In this document: positions 53,193 to 61,930 of the stretch, piece after piece
Numbering within the stretch: position 1 is the first letter of the stretch
Layout of the letters: each line of letters opens with the position of its first letter
Source: Pseudomonas sp. BMS12
GTDB taxonomy: Bacteria > Pseudomonadota > Gammaproteobacteria > Pseudomonadales > Pseudomonadaceae
Direction: 5' to 3'
Length of the DNA: 64,000 nt
NCBI RefSeq assembly: GCF_001592875.1
Contig: NZ_LSOF01000018.1
Span: forward strand, 1-64,000
Program-made: the position numbers and the translations under genes
Notes under the pieces: generated by a model
The model's database searches: none
The model's input: only the letters and a program-made list of their open reading frames with translations
Told to the model about the DNA's origin: nothing

Positions 53193-54950
53193 TTACTCGG
53201 TTTGAGCGATGGCGGGCGCGTCGGCGGCCTGGTACACCGGTTTGCCGGCGAACCAGGTTTGCAGCACGCGGGTCTCGAACAGCTCGTCGTCACTGACCTT
53301 GAACACATCGCGGTCGAGCACGATCAGGTCCGCCTGCTTGCCCGGCGCCAGCGAGCCGATGCGATCCTCCAGGCGCAGGGTCTTGGCGGCGTTGATGGTG
53401 TAGGCGCGCAGCATGGTTTCGCGGTCGATGCTCTCGGCGGCGTTGAGCACACCGAGCGGGCCCTTGCGCGTGCTGGCCTGGGCGATGGCGTTCCACGGGT
53501 TGGGGCTCGATACCGGCCAGTCGCTGGCCCCGGCGATGGTGGCACCGGCCTTGTGCAGCGAGCGCGCCGGGTACTGGAAGCGGTAGGCGTAGGCGCTGAC
53601 GTAGGGCTTGACCAGTTCCTCGGTGTAGCTCTCGGCGGTGGCCCACAGCAGCTGCATGGAGGCGATCACGCCGAGCTGCTTGAAGCGCGGGAACTCCTTG
53701 GGGTTGACCAGTTGCAGGTGAGTGATGCTGTGCGGCACCAGCGCCGGGCTCTGCTGGCGGGCGTACTGCACGGCGTTGAGCGATTCGCGCACGGCGCGGT
53801 CACCGACGGCGTGCATGTGCACGATCCAGCCGCGCTGTTCGGCGGCCACCACCAGCGGGCCGAAGCCCTTGGGATCGATCAGCAGCTGACCCTGCTTGTG
53901 GCTGTTGCTGTAGGGGTCGATCACTGCGGCGGTTTGGCCCGGGTATTCGAGGACGCCGTCGACAAATACCTTGATACCGGGAAAGGTCAGATTGGGCACG
54001 CCGGCGAACTGGCGCATCACATCGGCCTGCACCGCGAGGTCTTGCGGCTTGCTTTGTGGGTGGGTCAGCAGCAGGGCGGCCACATGCACGTTGAGCTCGC
54101 CGTTCTCGGCCAGTTGGCGATACAGCGGCAGTACGCCCAGGTCCTTGGTGGTCGGGCGCATCTCGAATACCGATTGCTCGCCGCCGGCATTGGACGCGGC
54201 ATCCATCCAGGCGGTGACGCCGACTTCCAGGTTGATGCGCACCGCCTCGCGGGCTGCCTGCAGCATCATCGCGTCGGAAGGTTTGGGCAGTTGGCTGCGC
54301 ACCCGGTCCCAGCCGTTCTCGCTGAGGTAACCGGTGGGTGTCAGGTCCTGCTCATGCTCGATGTAGCTGGCTTCCTTGGCGTCCAGGCCCTTGATCAACC
54401 CGGCGTCGATACCGACCCGTTCGAGCATGGCGCGGTTGGCCCAGCCGGTGTGCCCGTCGATGCCGCTCAACACCAGCGGTTGCTTGGCCCAACGGCCCTG
54501 GCCGAAGCGCTTGGCCAGCTCACGGCTGTCCTGCCAGTAGGCCGAACTGACGCCGTCGATGACGATGATGTCGCCCAGGCGCGCGGTGCCCGCCTCATCC
54601 TGCTCGATTATCCAGCTTTCCAGCTCGGCCAGCGGCTTGACCTCGTCGTACAGGTTGGCGCGCAGGCTGGCCAGGGCGCCCATCACCGGGTGGCTGTGGG
54701 TGTCGATCATGCCCGGCATCAGTACCTTGCCGGCCAGGTCGACGCGGCGGGTATCGGCATCGGCCAGGGCGAGGATCTGCGCGTCGCTGCCCACTTCAAG
54801 GATCTTGCCGTTCTCCACGGCTACGGCCTGAGCGTTTGGCTGGTTGGTTTCTGCGGTGAACACCTGGCCGTTGAACAGGACCAGATCTGCGGCGGCCATG
54901 GCTTCCATAGAGGAAAAAGCCAGTGCGCTCGCCAATAGTGCTCTTTTCAT
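53193..54950 (-). CDS. Exported amidohydrolase (YtcJ/Amidohydro_3 type)
   Basis: 585 residues with a signal peptide ('LLASALAFSSMEAMAA'). Metal ligand motif 'DTHSHPVMG' follows the usual 'LAGKVLMPGM' lead-in; later motifs are 'VHMHAVGDRAV' and 'IAGASDWPVSSPNPW'. Family members hydrolyse amides or cyclic C-N bonds in urea-like and formamide substrates; the YtcJ group is poorly characterised. Being exported is less usual than the cytoplasmic location. Grouped with the TorF porin and a divergent LysR regulator (104-bp gap), suggesting an induced catabolic unit. Confidence 0.85.
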   Translation of the reverse strand: MKRALLASALAFSSMEAMAAADLVLFNGQVFTAETNQPNAQAVAVENGKILEVGSDAQILALADADTRRVDLAGKVLMPGMIDTHSHPVMGALASLRANLYDEVKPLAELESWIIEQDEAGTARLGDIIVIDGVSSAYWQDSRELAKRFGQGRWAKQPLVLSGIDGHTGWANRAMLERVGIDAGLIKGLDAKEASYIEHEQDLTPTGYLSENGWDRVRSQLPKPSDAMMLQAAREAVRINLEVGVTAWMDAASNAGGEQSVFEMRPTTKDLGVLPLYRQLAENGELNVHVAALLLTHPQSKPQDLAVQADVMRQFAGVPNLTFPGIKVFVDGVLEYPGQTAAVIDPYSNSHKQGQLLIDPKGFGPLVVAAEQRGWIVHMHAVGDRAVRESLNAVQYARQQSPALVPHSITHLQLVNPKEFPRFKQLGVIASMQLLWATAESYTEELVKPYVSAYAYRFQYPARSLHKAGATIAGASDWPVSSPNPWNAIAQASTRKGPLGVLNAAESIDRETMLRAYTINAAKTLRLEDRIGSLAPGKQADLIVLDRDVFKVSDDELFETRVLQTWFAGKPVYQAADAPAIAQTE

Positions 54951-55054
54951 GATGCCCCCTTGTTTTTATTGATCTTGCGGCGAGACTAGCGAAAGCGTGG
55001 CAGCGGCAGAATGCTGCTGTCGCGCACAAGCTTTTTGCCTAAAAGGAAAAAATC

Positions 55055-55972
55055 ATGGACAAGCTCGGTGCCCTGGCGATGTTCGTCGCTGCGGCTGAAC
55101 AGGGCAGCTTTAGCCGTGCCGCCGAACTGCTGGGCAAGACGCCGTCGGCGCTGACCAAGGCAGTCGGTCACCTGGAGCGCGAGCTCGGCGCGCTGCTCTT
55201 CGAGCGCAGCACCCGGCGCATCGTGCTGACCGAAGTCGGTCGCCTGTACCTGGACACCGCGCGCCAGGTGTTGCAGCGCCTGCATGAGGCCGGTGAAGAG
55301 ATCGACCAGCTGCAGCACGGCCTGCACGGCACCTTACGCCTGACCGCGCCGCTGGCCTTCGGTCGCGCCTTCCTCGACGAGGTGTGCGCCGGTTTTCTCG
55401 CCACCTACCCGCAACTGCGCCTGCGCGTGGACCTGTGCGACGACTTCGTCGACCTGGTCGAAGCCGGTTACGACCTGGCCCTGCGCGAGGGACCGAGCGA
55501 CCTGCCGGGGCTGATCGCCAGGGTGGTGGGGCACAACCGCATCTTCCTCTGCGCCAGCCCCGAGTATCTGGCGCGCAACCCGCAGCCGCTGACGCCACAG
55601 AGCCTCGAAGAGCACGAGTGGCTGATGTATGCGCACCCGGCGCTGGGACGCGAGGGCTGGTGGGTGGAGCGCGACAATCTGCGCATCCGCCTGCCGCACC
55701 CGCGGCGGGTGCGCCTGGAAAGCGACAACTACGACCTGCTGCTGGCGTGCGCCGTGGCGGGTCTCGGTGTGTTGCACACGCCGCAGTGGAGCGTCGCTAC
55801 GCTGCTGGAGCAGGGACGCCTGGTGCGCCTCATGGCCGACTACCGGATCGATCCGGATGCCTTCGGTGCCGACATTCTTGCGGTCTACCCCAGCCATCGT
55901 CGGGCCACCGGCAAGGTGCAGGCTTTTATCGATTTCCTTCAGCAATACCTCGGCGAGCGCGGCTTCGTCTGA
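55055..55972 (+). CDS. LysR-family transcriptional regulator (divergent from amidohydrolase)
   Basis: 305 residues. The N-terminal helix-turn-helix reads 'FVAAAEQGSFSRAAELLGKT' and 'ALTKAVGHLERELG'. The C-terminal substrate-binding domain starts about residue 88 ('LRLTAPLAFGRAFL') and includes 'VRLESDNYDLLLACAVAGLGV', seen in parts. AAAAGGA lies 7 bp before the ATG. Divergence from the amidohydrolase-porin pair across 104 bp is the classic layout for a LysR activator of its neighbours. Confidence 0.92.
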   Translation: MDKLGALAMFVAAAEQGSFSRAAELLGKTPSALTKAVGHLERELGALLFERSTRRIVLTEVGRLYLDTARQVLQRLHEAGEEIDQLQHGLHGTLRLTAPLAFGRAFLDEVCAGFLATYPQLRLRVDLCDDFVDLVEAGYDLALREGPSDLPGLIARVVGHNRIFLCASPEYLARNPQPLTPQSLEEHEWLMYAHPALGREGWWVERDNLRIRLPHPRRVRLESDNYDLLLACAVAGLGVLHTPQWSVATLLEQGRLVRLMADYRIDPDAFGADILAVYPSHRRATGKVQAFIDFLQQYLGERGFV

Positions 55973-56091
55973 GGCTGTTGCTGAGCGCTGGGGTCAATCG
56001 CGCCGAGCGCTCGGGTCATTGAGGGCTTGCCGGGTCGGGTCTACCTTGAAGCAGCCCGGCAGGGCAGATAACAACAAGAAGGGATGCCTGC

Positions 56092-57732
56092 ATGACCGAA
56101 CAGCTGCCGCTACAACGTTTCCAGCACTGGCTGGACACCTGTCCCGAGCGTGTCTGGCTGCGCCAGCCGGTAAACGGCCAATGGCACGATTTCACCTGGC
56201 GCCAGGTCGACGGCCAGGCTCGGCGCCTGGCCAGCGCGCTGCAGGCCTTGGGTTGCGCACCGGGCGAGCGCGTGGCGATTCTGGCGAAGAACTGCGCGGA
56301 ATGGTTCATCAGCGACCTGGCGATCATGCTGGCCGGGCTGGTCAGCGTGCCGCTCTATCCCTTGCAGAGTGCCGAGAGCATCGCCTATGTGCTGGAGCAC
56401 GCCGACTGCAAGGCGATCATCCTCGGCAAGCTGGATGAACCGCAGAAACTGGAGGCGGGCATCGGACCCCAGGTAGTGCGTATCGCCATGCCTTATCCGA
56501 CCCTGCGCGCCGACCACCAGTGGCACGAGCTGCTGGCCGCGCACGAACCTCTGCCAGCGGGGCATCGGCAACAGGGCGATGAGCTATTGAGCATCCTCTA
56601 TACCTCCGGCACCACTGGTCAGTCCAAGGGGGCGATGCTGTCGGCGCGGGCCATGGCCTTCGCAGCGGTCAATACCTGCGCCGAGATGAAGATCGACCAG
56701 CGGGACCAGTTTTTCTCCTACCTGCCGCTGTCGCATGCCGCCGAGCGCTTCCTGGTGCAGATGAGCAGTCTCTATGCGGGCGCGCCCGTGGCGTTCGTCG
56801 AGTCGCTGGAGACCTTCGCCAGCGACCTGCGGCACGTGCGGCCGACCATCTTCTTCTCGGTGCCACGGCTGTGGACGCGCTTCCAGCTGGGGGTGCTGGA
56901 GCGCCTGCCACAGCAGCGTCTGGACCGGCTGCTGCCGCTGCCGCTGCTCGGGCGTTTGCTGGCCCGCAAGATTCGTCGAGGCCTGGGGCTGGACCGGGCG
57001 CGCATTCTGATTTCTGGAGCCGCGGCTATTTCACCGGGGCTGCTGGAATGGTACCGGCGCATCGGCCTGACCCTCTGCGAGGGTTACGGCATGACCGAGA
57101 ACTTCGCCTACGGCTGTTTCAACCGCCCTGGACAGGTGCGCTTCGGCACGGTCGGGCGGCCTATGCCTTTCAACGAGATGCGCCTGGCGGACAGCGGCGA
57201 GGTACTGTTCCGCAGCCCGACGCTGATGCAGGGCTACTACCGCGAGCCGCAACTGAGCGCCCAGGCCCTGGAGGGCGGCTGGCTGCATACCGGCGACAAG
57301 GGCGAGGTGGATGTCGACGGCTACCTGCGCATCACCGGACGGGTCAAGGACATCTTCAAGACCAGCAAGGGCAAATACGTGGCGCCGGCGCCCATCGAGG
57401 GCGAAATCGCCAAGAATACCTGGGTCGAGCAGGTTTGCCTGATGGGCAGCAACCGTGACCAGCCGTTGGCGCTGATCGAGCTGTCTCCGGCAGCCCGCAG
57501 CCAGCCACGCGAGCGGGTGGCCGCCGACCTGCGGGCGACCCTGGCGCAACTGAATGCCGAGCTGCAGCCCCACGAGCGTCTGAGCCACCTGCTGCTGGTG
57601 CAGGACAGCTGGACCGTGGACAACGGCTGCATGACACCGACCATGAAAATCCGCCGCAATGTGCTGGAGGCCCGCTATACCGAGCTGGTCGCCCGCCTGC
57701 CGGCCGAAACCTCACTGCATTGGGAAAGCTGA
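56092..57732 (+). CDS. AMP-forming acyl-CoA ligase (long-chain fatty acid type)
   Basis: 546 residues. The AMP-binding P-loop 'YTSGTTGQSKG' is at 170-180, with 'EGYGMTENFAYG' and 'HTGDKGEVDVDGYLRITGRVKDIFK' (seen in parts) later; the lysine-containing C-terminal region is intact ('DNGCMTPTMKIRRN'). It resembles FadD-like and AMP-dependent synthetases that activate carboxylates to CoA thioesters in the cytoplasm. The gene is followed after 2 bp by a CaiB-type CoA-transferase gene, so they form an operon for CoA-activated acids; the acid is unknown. Confidence 0.9.
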   Translation: MTEQLPLQRFQHWLDTCPERVWLRQPVNGQWHDFTWRQVDGQARRLASALQALGCAPGERVAILAKNCAEWFISDLAIMLAGLVSVPLYPLQSAESIAYVLEHADCKAIILGKLDEPQKLEAGIGPQVVRIAMPYPTLRADHQWHELLAAHEPLPAGHRQQGDELLSILYTSGTTGQSKGAMLSARAMAFAAVNTCAEMKIDQRDQFFSYLPLSHAAERFLVQMSSLYAGAPVAFVESLETFASDLRHVRPTIFFSVPRLWTRFQLGVLERLPQQRLDRLLPLPLLGRLLARKIRRGLGLDRARILISGAAAISPGLLEWYRRIGLTLCEGYGMTENFAYGCFNRPGQVRFGTVGRPMPFNEMRLADSGEVLFRSPTLMQGYYREPQLSAQALEGGWLHTGDKGEVDVDGYLRITGRVKDIFKTSKGKYVAPAPIEGEIAKNTWVEQVCLMGSNRDQPLALIELSPAARSQPRERVAADLRATLAQLNAELQPHERLSHLLLVQDSWTVDNGCMTPTMKIRRNVLEARYTELVARLPAETSLHWES

Positions 57733-57734
57733 AT

Positions 57735-58910
57735 ATGAAAGGCCCGCTGTCTGCGCTGAAAGTCCTCGACTTCTCCACCCTGCTACCAGGGCCCTTCGCC
57801 TCGTTGCTGCTGGCGGACATGGGCGCCGAAGTGCTACGCATCGAATCACCCACGCGCATGGACCTGGTGCGGGTACTGCCGCCGCACGTGGATGGCGTGT
57901 CCACCAGTCATGCCTACCTCAACCGTAACAAGCGCTGCCTGGCGCTCGACTTGAAGCAGCCCGAGGCGCTGGAGGTGGTCAAGCGCCTGGTGGCCGAGTA
58001 CGACATCGTGCTGGAGCAGTTCCGTCCCGGGGTGATGGACAAGCTCGGCCTCGGTTACGAGGCGCTGAAAGCCATCAATCCACGGCTGATCTATGTGTCC
58101 ATCACCGGCTACGGCCAGACCGGGCCATACAAGGACCGCGCCGGCCATGACCTCAACTACCTGGCCCTGAGCGGCCTGGCCAGCTACACCGGGCGCCGCG
58201 ACAGCGGGCCGCTGCCGCTCGGCGTGCAGGTGGCGGACATTGCCGGCGGTTCGCTACACGGGGTCATAGGTCTGCTCGCCGCAGTGATCGCCCGGCACAG
58301 CACGCGGCAGGGCCAGCACGTCGACATCAGCATGACCGACTGCGCCTTCAGCCTGCACGCCATGGCCGGTGCCGGCTTCCTCGCCGGCGGTGTGGAGCCA
58401 GATATGCAGAACCAGATCCTCAACGGCGGCAGCTTCTACGACTACTACCGCACCCGCGACGGTCGCTGGCTGTCGGTGGGCAGCCTGGAACCACAGTTCA
58501 TGCAGCAGTTCTGTGCCGCCCTCGATCGCCCGGAGCTGGCTGCGCTGGGCATGTCACCCAAGGACCAGCCGGCACTCAGGCGCGAGATCGAGATCGAGAT
58601 CGAGAAGCACGACCTGGCCGAGTGGCAGCAGCGCTTCGCCGCGCTGGATGCCTGTGTCGAACCGCTGCTGAAGCTGTCCGAGGCGGTCGAGCATCCGCAG
58701 CTCAAGGCCCGTGGCGTGGTTACCGAAGTGCCGCGTGAGGGCAAGCCCGCGCAGCGCCAGATCGCCTGCCCGATCCGCTTCTCGCAAGGGCTGCAGCCGC
58801 CACGCCATATCGGCGCGGCGGTTGGCGCGCACAACGACGAGGTGTTGCGCGAGCTGGGCTACGACGAAGAGCAGATTGCCGTGCTCAAGGCGAGCAAGGC
58901 GCTGGGGTAG
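57735..58910 (+). CDS. CaiB/BaiF-family CoA transferase
   Basis: 391 residues from the ATG at 57735, two bases after the ligase stop. Opening 'KVLDFSTLLPGPFASLLLAD' and 'VLRIESPTRMDLVR' are family III CoA-transferase features, and the catalytic Asp is expected in 'RAGHDLNYLALSG'. Such enzymes move CoA between acids or act as racemases (AMACR group). Together with the ligase it may activate and epimerise or recycle a branched-chain or aromatic acyl-CoA. Function inferred from family only. Confidence 0.9.
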   Translation: MKGPLSALKVLDFSTLLPGPFASLLLADMGAEVLRIESPTRMDLVRVLPPHVDGVSTSHAYLNRNKRCLALDLKQPEALEVVKRLVAEYDIVLEQFRPGVMDKLGLGYEALKAINPRLIYVSITGYGQTGPYKDRAGHDLNYLALSGLASYTGRRDSGPLPLGVQVADIAGGSLHGVIGLLAAVIARHSTRQGQHVDISMTDCAFSLHAMAGAGFLAGGVEPDMQNQILNGGSFYDYYRTRDGRWLSVGSLEPQFMQQFCAALDRPELAALGMSPKDQPALRREIEIEIEKHDLAEWQQRFAALDACVEPLLKLSEAVEHPQLKARGVVTEVPREGKPAQRQIACPIRFSQGLQPPRHIGAAVGAHNDEVLRELGYDEEQIAVLKASKALG

Positions 58911-58921
58911 CTCGGACTGTG

Positions 58922-58948
58922 TACCCCTCTCCCCGCGGGAGAGGGGTA
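58922..58948. repeat. Perfect 12-bp-arm hairpin repeat downstream of the CoA-transferase gene
   Basis: TACCCCTCTCCC-CGC-GGGAGAGGGGTA spans the gap before the convergent sprT gene and is followed by GGGGTGAGGGG. It resembles a common dispersed Pseudomonas intergenic repeat; a related copy is at 45274-45294. It may also act as a bidirectional terminator. Confidence 0.6.
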
Positions 58949-59026
58949 GGGGTGAGGGGCTCTCCGCCCCTCGCAAGGCTAGAGTGCGGAGCCGCGTGAG
59001 ATGAGGAACCATCAGTCCCTACGTCT

Positions 59027-59521
59027 CTACTCCACCCGCTGCTCGCCACTGAATACCAGGGTCGCGCGGCAGCGCCGGCAGAAGTAGCGGCGGCCCTGGG
59101 CGACCAGGCGATGGCGCTGGCCGGAGAAGGGGAACTCGCCATCCGGGCATTGGCACAGGTAGAGGTAGCGGGTGCTCTTGCGCCGTCCCACGTCGTAGGT
59201 GTGGCAGCGCTCCGGTGGCAGCTCGTAGACGCCGCGCATGATCAGCTTCCACTCCTCGCCATGGGGCTGGATGCGCCCGCCGAACATCTGGTGGGCGATC
59301 AGGTGGGCGACTTCGTGGGCCACCGTCTGCTTGAGGAAGTGTTCGCGGTTCTCCGCGTACAGCTTGGGATTGAAGCGCAGCAGGTTCTCGTGCAGATGGG
59401 CGACACCGGCCTTCTGCCCGCGAAGCTTGAAGCTGACTTCGGGGCGGGGAAAGCGGCGTTTGAAGAAGTCTTCGGCCAGCTGGTAGCAGGCTTCGACGCG
59501 GGCGTGGAGGGATTCGGGCAT
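59027..59521 (-). CDS. sprT: SprT-family zinc metallopeptidase-like protein
   Basis: 164 residues from the ATG at 59521 (the open frame reaches further upstream but the family starts here: 'MPESLHARVEACYQLAEDFF'). The metal-binding 'HEVAHLIAH' motif is present. A zinc-ribbon-like C-terminus has 'CQCPDGEF' and 'FCRRCRATLVF'. Bacterial SprT is related to eukaryotic SPRTN, which degrades DNA-protein crosslinks; in bacteria the role is uncertain. Convergent with the CoA-transferase gene. Confidence 0.92.
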   Translation of the reverse strand: MPESLHARVEACYQLAEDFFKRRFPRPEVSFKLRGQKAGVAHLHENLLRFNPKLYAENREHFLKQTVAHEVAHLIAHQMFGGRIQPHGEEWKLIMRGVYELPPERCHTYDVGRRKSTRYLYLCQCPDGEFPFSGQRHRLVAQGRRYFCRRCRATLVFSGEQRVE

Positions 59522-59561
59522 CGGCTGATTATGCCGGGCTGGTGCCCCTGATAAAACACGA

Positions 59562-59579
59562 AGCCGCCCGAAGGCGGCT
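59562..59579 (-). terminator. Terminator after the Yip1-domain gene
   Basis: On the minus strand, AGCCGCC-TTCG-GGCGGCT is a 7-bp stem with a stable tetraloop, followed by TCGTGTTTTATC. It lies about 40 bp after the Yip1-domain stop and before the sprT start. Confidence 0.75.
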
Positions 59580-59616
59580 ACATGTGGCGGCAGGCCGGGG
59601 TTTCTAATCAATAGCT

Positions 59617-60216
59617 TTAGTTGGTGTAGACCGGGCCCACGCCGAACCCCCAGAGGATGACCGAGCAAGCGATCATCGCCACCAGCACCACCAGGCCTAC
59701 GGCCAGGACCGAGCTGGAGAACATGAAGCCTTCATCGGAAGGGATGTTCATGAAGGTTGGAATACCGGCATACAGCAGATAGACCGTGTAGCAGATCGCC
59801 GCCGTGCCGATGAACATGCCCAGCCACAGGCTCGGATACAGTGCCGCGACACCGCCGACGAACAGCGGAGTGGCGCAGTAGGCGGCGAATACCACGCACT
59901 GGGTGAGGCTTGGGTTGGAGTCGTAGGTACGCGCCATCCAGTGGATGAAGGCGCCCATCACCGCCACGCCGGCGAGCATCGCCAGGTAGGACATGATGGT
60001 CATCTGCAAAGCGCTGGTTGCGGTGAGTTTGACCGCCGCGCCGTCGCCGATGCGCCATCCCACCTCGGTGGTGCCGAAGTAGGCGCAGAGTGCGGGGATA
60101 GCAGCGAGAATCAGGACGTGGGTCAGGTACATGTGGCTGATGGATTCTTCCTCGCCACGGATTTCCTGCCACTCTTGGTCGGGATGGGTGAAGAGCCCCC
60201 AAACATGGTGGATCAT
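59617..60216 (-). CDS. Yip1-domain integral membrane protein
   Basis: 199 residues with five hydrophobic stretches, for example 'LTHVLILAAIPALCAYFG', 'LAMLAGVAVMGAFIHWMA' and 'VLAVGLVVLVAMIACSVILW'. The start 'MIHHVWGLFTHPDQEWQEI' is the typical lead-in of bacterial Yip1-family proteins found in many proteobacteria. Inner-membrane location is expected; the function is unknown. It has its own terminator downstream and a hairpin upstream (60250-60266). Confidence 0.88.
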   Translation of the reverse strand: MIHHVWGLFTHPDQEWQEIRGEEESISHMYLTHVLILAAIPALCAYFGTTEVGWRIGDGAAVKLTATSALQMTIMSYLAMLAGVAVMGAFIHWMARTYDSNPSLTQCVVFAAYCATPLFVGGVAALYPSLWLGMFIGTAAICYTVYLLYAGIPTFMNIPSDEGFMFSSSVLAVGLVVLVAMIACSVILWGFGVGPVYTN

Positions 60217-60249
60217 GCAGACACCTCCTCTTGTTATTGTCGATCGCCC

Positions 60250-60266
60250 CCGAGCGTAGCGCTCGG
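60250..60266. other. CCGAGCG-TAG-CGCTCGG hairpin upstream of the Yip1-domain gene
   Basis: Perfect 7-bp stem located 34 bp before the gene start; no T-run follows on either strand. Could be part of the 5' leader or a small operator. Nothing else was found in the 166-bp gap. Confidence 0.35.
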
Positions 60267-60382
60267 CCCGCGTGCTCAGCGGTGCCGGGTGCAGGCCGAA
60301 TCACTGCGACCGTATGCCGCAGTATAGGAGAAGGCCGCAGCCCGCGTGAGTCGTGGCTTTAGAGCGAATTGCTCTCTACAGG

Positions 60383-60976
60383 TCAGCCGTAATAGCGCTG
60401 CAATATTTCCATCGCCAGGTTGATCGACTGCAGGCGGCTGGTGCTGCCGCCGCGATCCGGGTGGTGCTGGCTCACCAGCTGCCGATAGCGCTGCTTGATA
60501 GTGGCGAGCTTGAGCGGTTGCCCGTCGTCCAGCTCGAAGAGTTCCAGGGCCGCGCGCTTCTCGTCGCCGCCCTGCATGCGCGTCCAGAAGCTGGTCAGCA
60601 GCTTCTCCACGTCGTCTTCGTTGGTGTCGCGTAGATGTTGCAGATTGAGATAGTAGTCACGCAGCGGATCGTGCTCGGCCAGTGCCAGGTCGCCGGGGCG
60701 CCAGGGTTGCAGCTGTATGCACAGCGGGTTGATGTCCAGGTGCGCGGCCTGTGTTTGCCATAGCCGCTCGCGCAGCTGGTAGAGGGCGTTGAACAGCAGG
60801 AAGTGGGTGCGGAACAGCACCAGCTTGTCGTCCAGGCCAAGGTTGGGTATGTGCGTCGAGTGGCGGGCCTTGAGGCTCTGGATCAGCTGGTACTCGCTGA
60901 TGCCGGCAGGCTCCGCGCGCAGCAGTTCGTGAAGTTGCTCGGCCAGGTCCAGGGCGGGGTTGAGGTCGTTGTTCAT
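60383..60976 (-). CDS. DnaJ-related protein with C-terminal J domain
   Basis: 197 residues. The C-terminal J domain (about 145-197) has 'LATIKQRYRQLVSQHHPDRGG', with the HPD tripeptide needed to stimulate DnaK. The N-terminal part matches the DNA-J-related domain of gamma-proteobacteria ('LLRAEPAGISEYQLIQSL'). Likely a cytoplasmic DnaK cochaperone of unknown client. Minus-strand, divergent from ttcA with an 86-bp gap. Confidence 0.88.
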   Translation of the reverse strand: MNNDLNPALDLAEQLHELLRAEPAGISEYQLIQSLKARHSTHIPNLGLDDKLVLFRTHFLLFNALYQLRERLWQTQAAHLDINPLCIQLQPWRPGDLALAEHDPLRDYYLNLQHLRDTNEDDVEKLLTSFWTRMQGGDEKRAALELFELDDGQPLKLATIKQRYRQLVSQHHPDRGGSTSRLQSINLAMEILQRYYG

Positions 60977-61062
60977 CGGCTGAGCCTAACACGGGCTGCC
61001 CTGTACGATCTTTGTGCGTAAAATAGCCAGCTTTTCGCCTCCCTCCCGGATTTCCCAGCACC

Positions 61063-61890
61063 ATGTCCAGCAGCCTTTCGGTCAACCAGAACAAACTGCA
61101 GAAACGCCTGCGCCGCCTGGCCGGCGAAGCCATCGCCGACTTCAACATGATCGAGGATGGCGACAAGGTGATGGTCTGCCTGTCCGGCGGCAAGGACAGC
61201 TACACCATGCTCGACATCCTGCTGTACCTGCAGAAGGTCGCGCCGATCCAGTTCGAGATCGTCGCGGTGAACATGGACCAGAAGCAGCCGGGCTTCCCCG
61301 AGCACGTGCTGCCGGCCTACCTGGAATCCATCGGCGTGCCGTACCACATCATCGAGAAGGACACCTACTCGGTGGTGAAGGAGAAGATCCCGGAAGGCAA
61401 GACCACCTGCTCGCTGTGTTCGCGCCTGCGCCGCGGCACTCTTTATACCTACGCCGATGAGATCGGCGCGACCAAGATGGCCCTCGGTCACCACCGCGAC
61501 GACATCCTGGAAACCTTCTTCCTCAACATGTTCTACGGCGGCACGCTGAAGGCCATGCCGCCCAAGCTGTTGTCCGACGACGGCCGCAACGTGGTGATCC
61601 GCCCGCTGGCCTACTGCAACGAGAAGGACATCGAGGCCTACTCCGAGCTCAAGGAGTTCCCGATCATCCCGTGCAACCTCTGTGGCTCGCAGGAAAATCT
61701 GCAGCGCCAGGTGGTCAAGGAAATGCTTACCGAGTGGGAGCGCAAGAGCCCGGGCCGCACCGAAATCATGTTCCGCGCCCTGCAGAACGTGGTGCCCTCG
61801 CAGCTGGCCGACCGCAACCTGTTCGACTTCCAGAGCCTGAAAATCGACGACAGCGCCACGCCGCGCTTCCTCGATGTGATGAGCCTCTGA
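61063..61890 (+). CDS. ttcA: tRNA 2-thiocytidine biosynthesis protein TtcA
   Basis: 275 residues. PP-loop 'SGGKDS' is at 41-46 with the family's second motif '[15 protein letters not shown]', and the iron-sulfur cysteines are in '[10 protein letters not shown]' (C116, C119) and 'PCNLCG'. TtcA thiolates C32 of certain tRNAs using an [4Fe-4S] cluster. Start region and length match the family. It converges with the LysR gene 40 bp away. Confidence 0.96.
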   Translation: MSSSLSVNQNKLQKRLRRLAGEAIADFNMIEDGDKVMVCLSGGKDSYTMLDILLYLQKVAPIQFEIVAVNMDQKQPGFPEHVLPAYLESIGVPYHIIEKDTYSVVKEKIPEGKTTCSLCSRLRRGTLYTYADEIGATKMALGHHRDDILETFFLNMFYGGTLKAMPPKLLSDDGRNVVIRPLAYCNEKDIEAYSELKEFPIIPCNLCGSQENLQRQVVKEMLTEWERKSPGRTEIMFRALQNVVPSQLADRNLFDFQSLKIDDSATPRFLDVMSL

Positions 61891-61930
61891 CCCCTGCGGT
61901 ACACGCCTGCCTGGCCAGTCCGCTGGGCGT

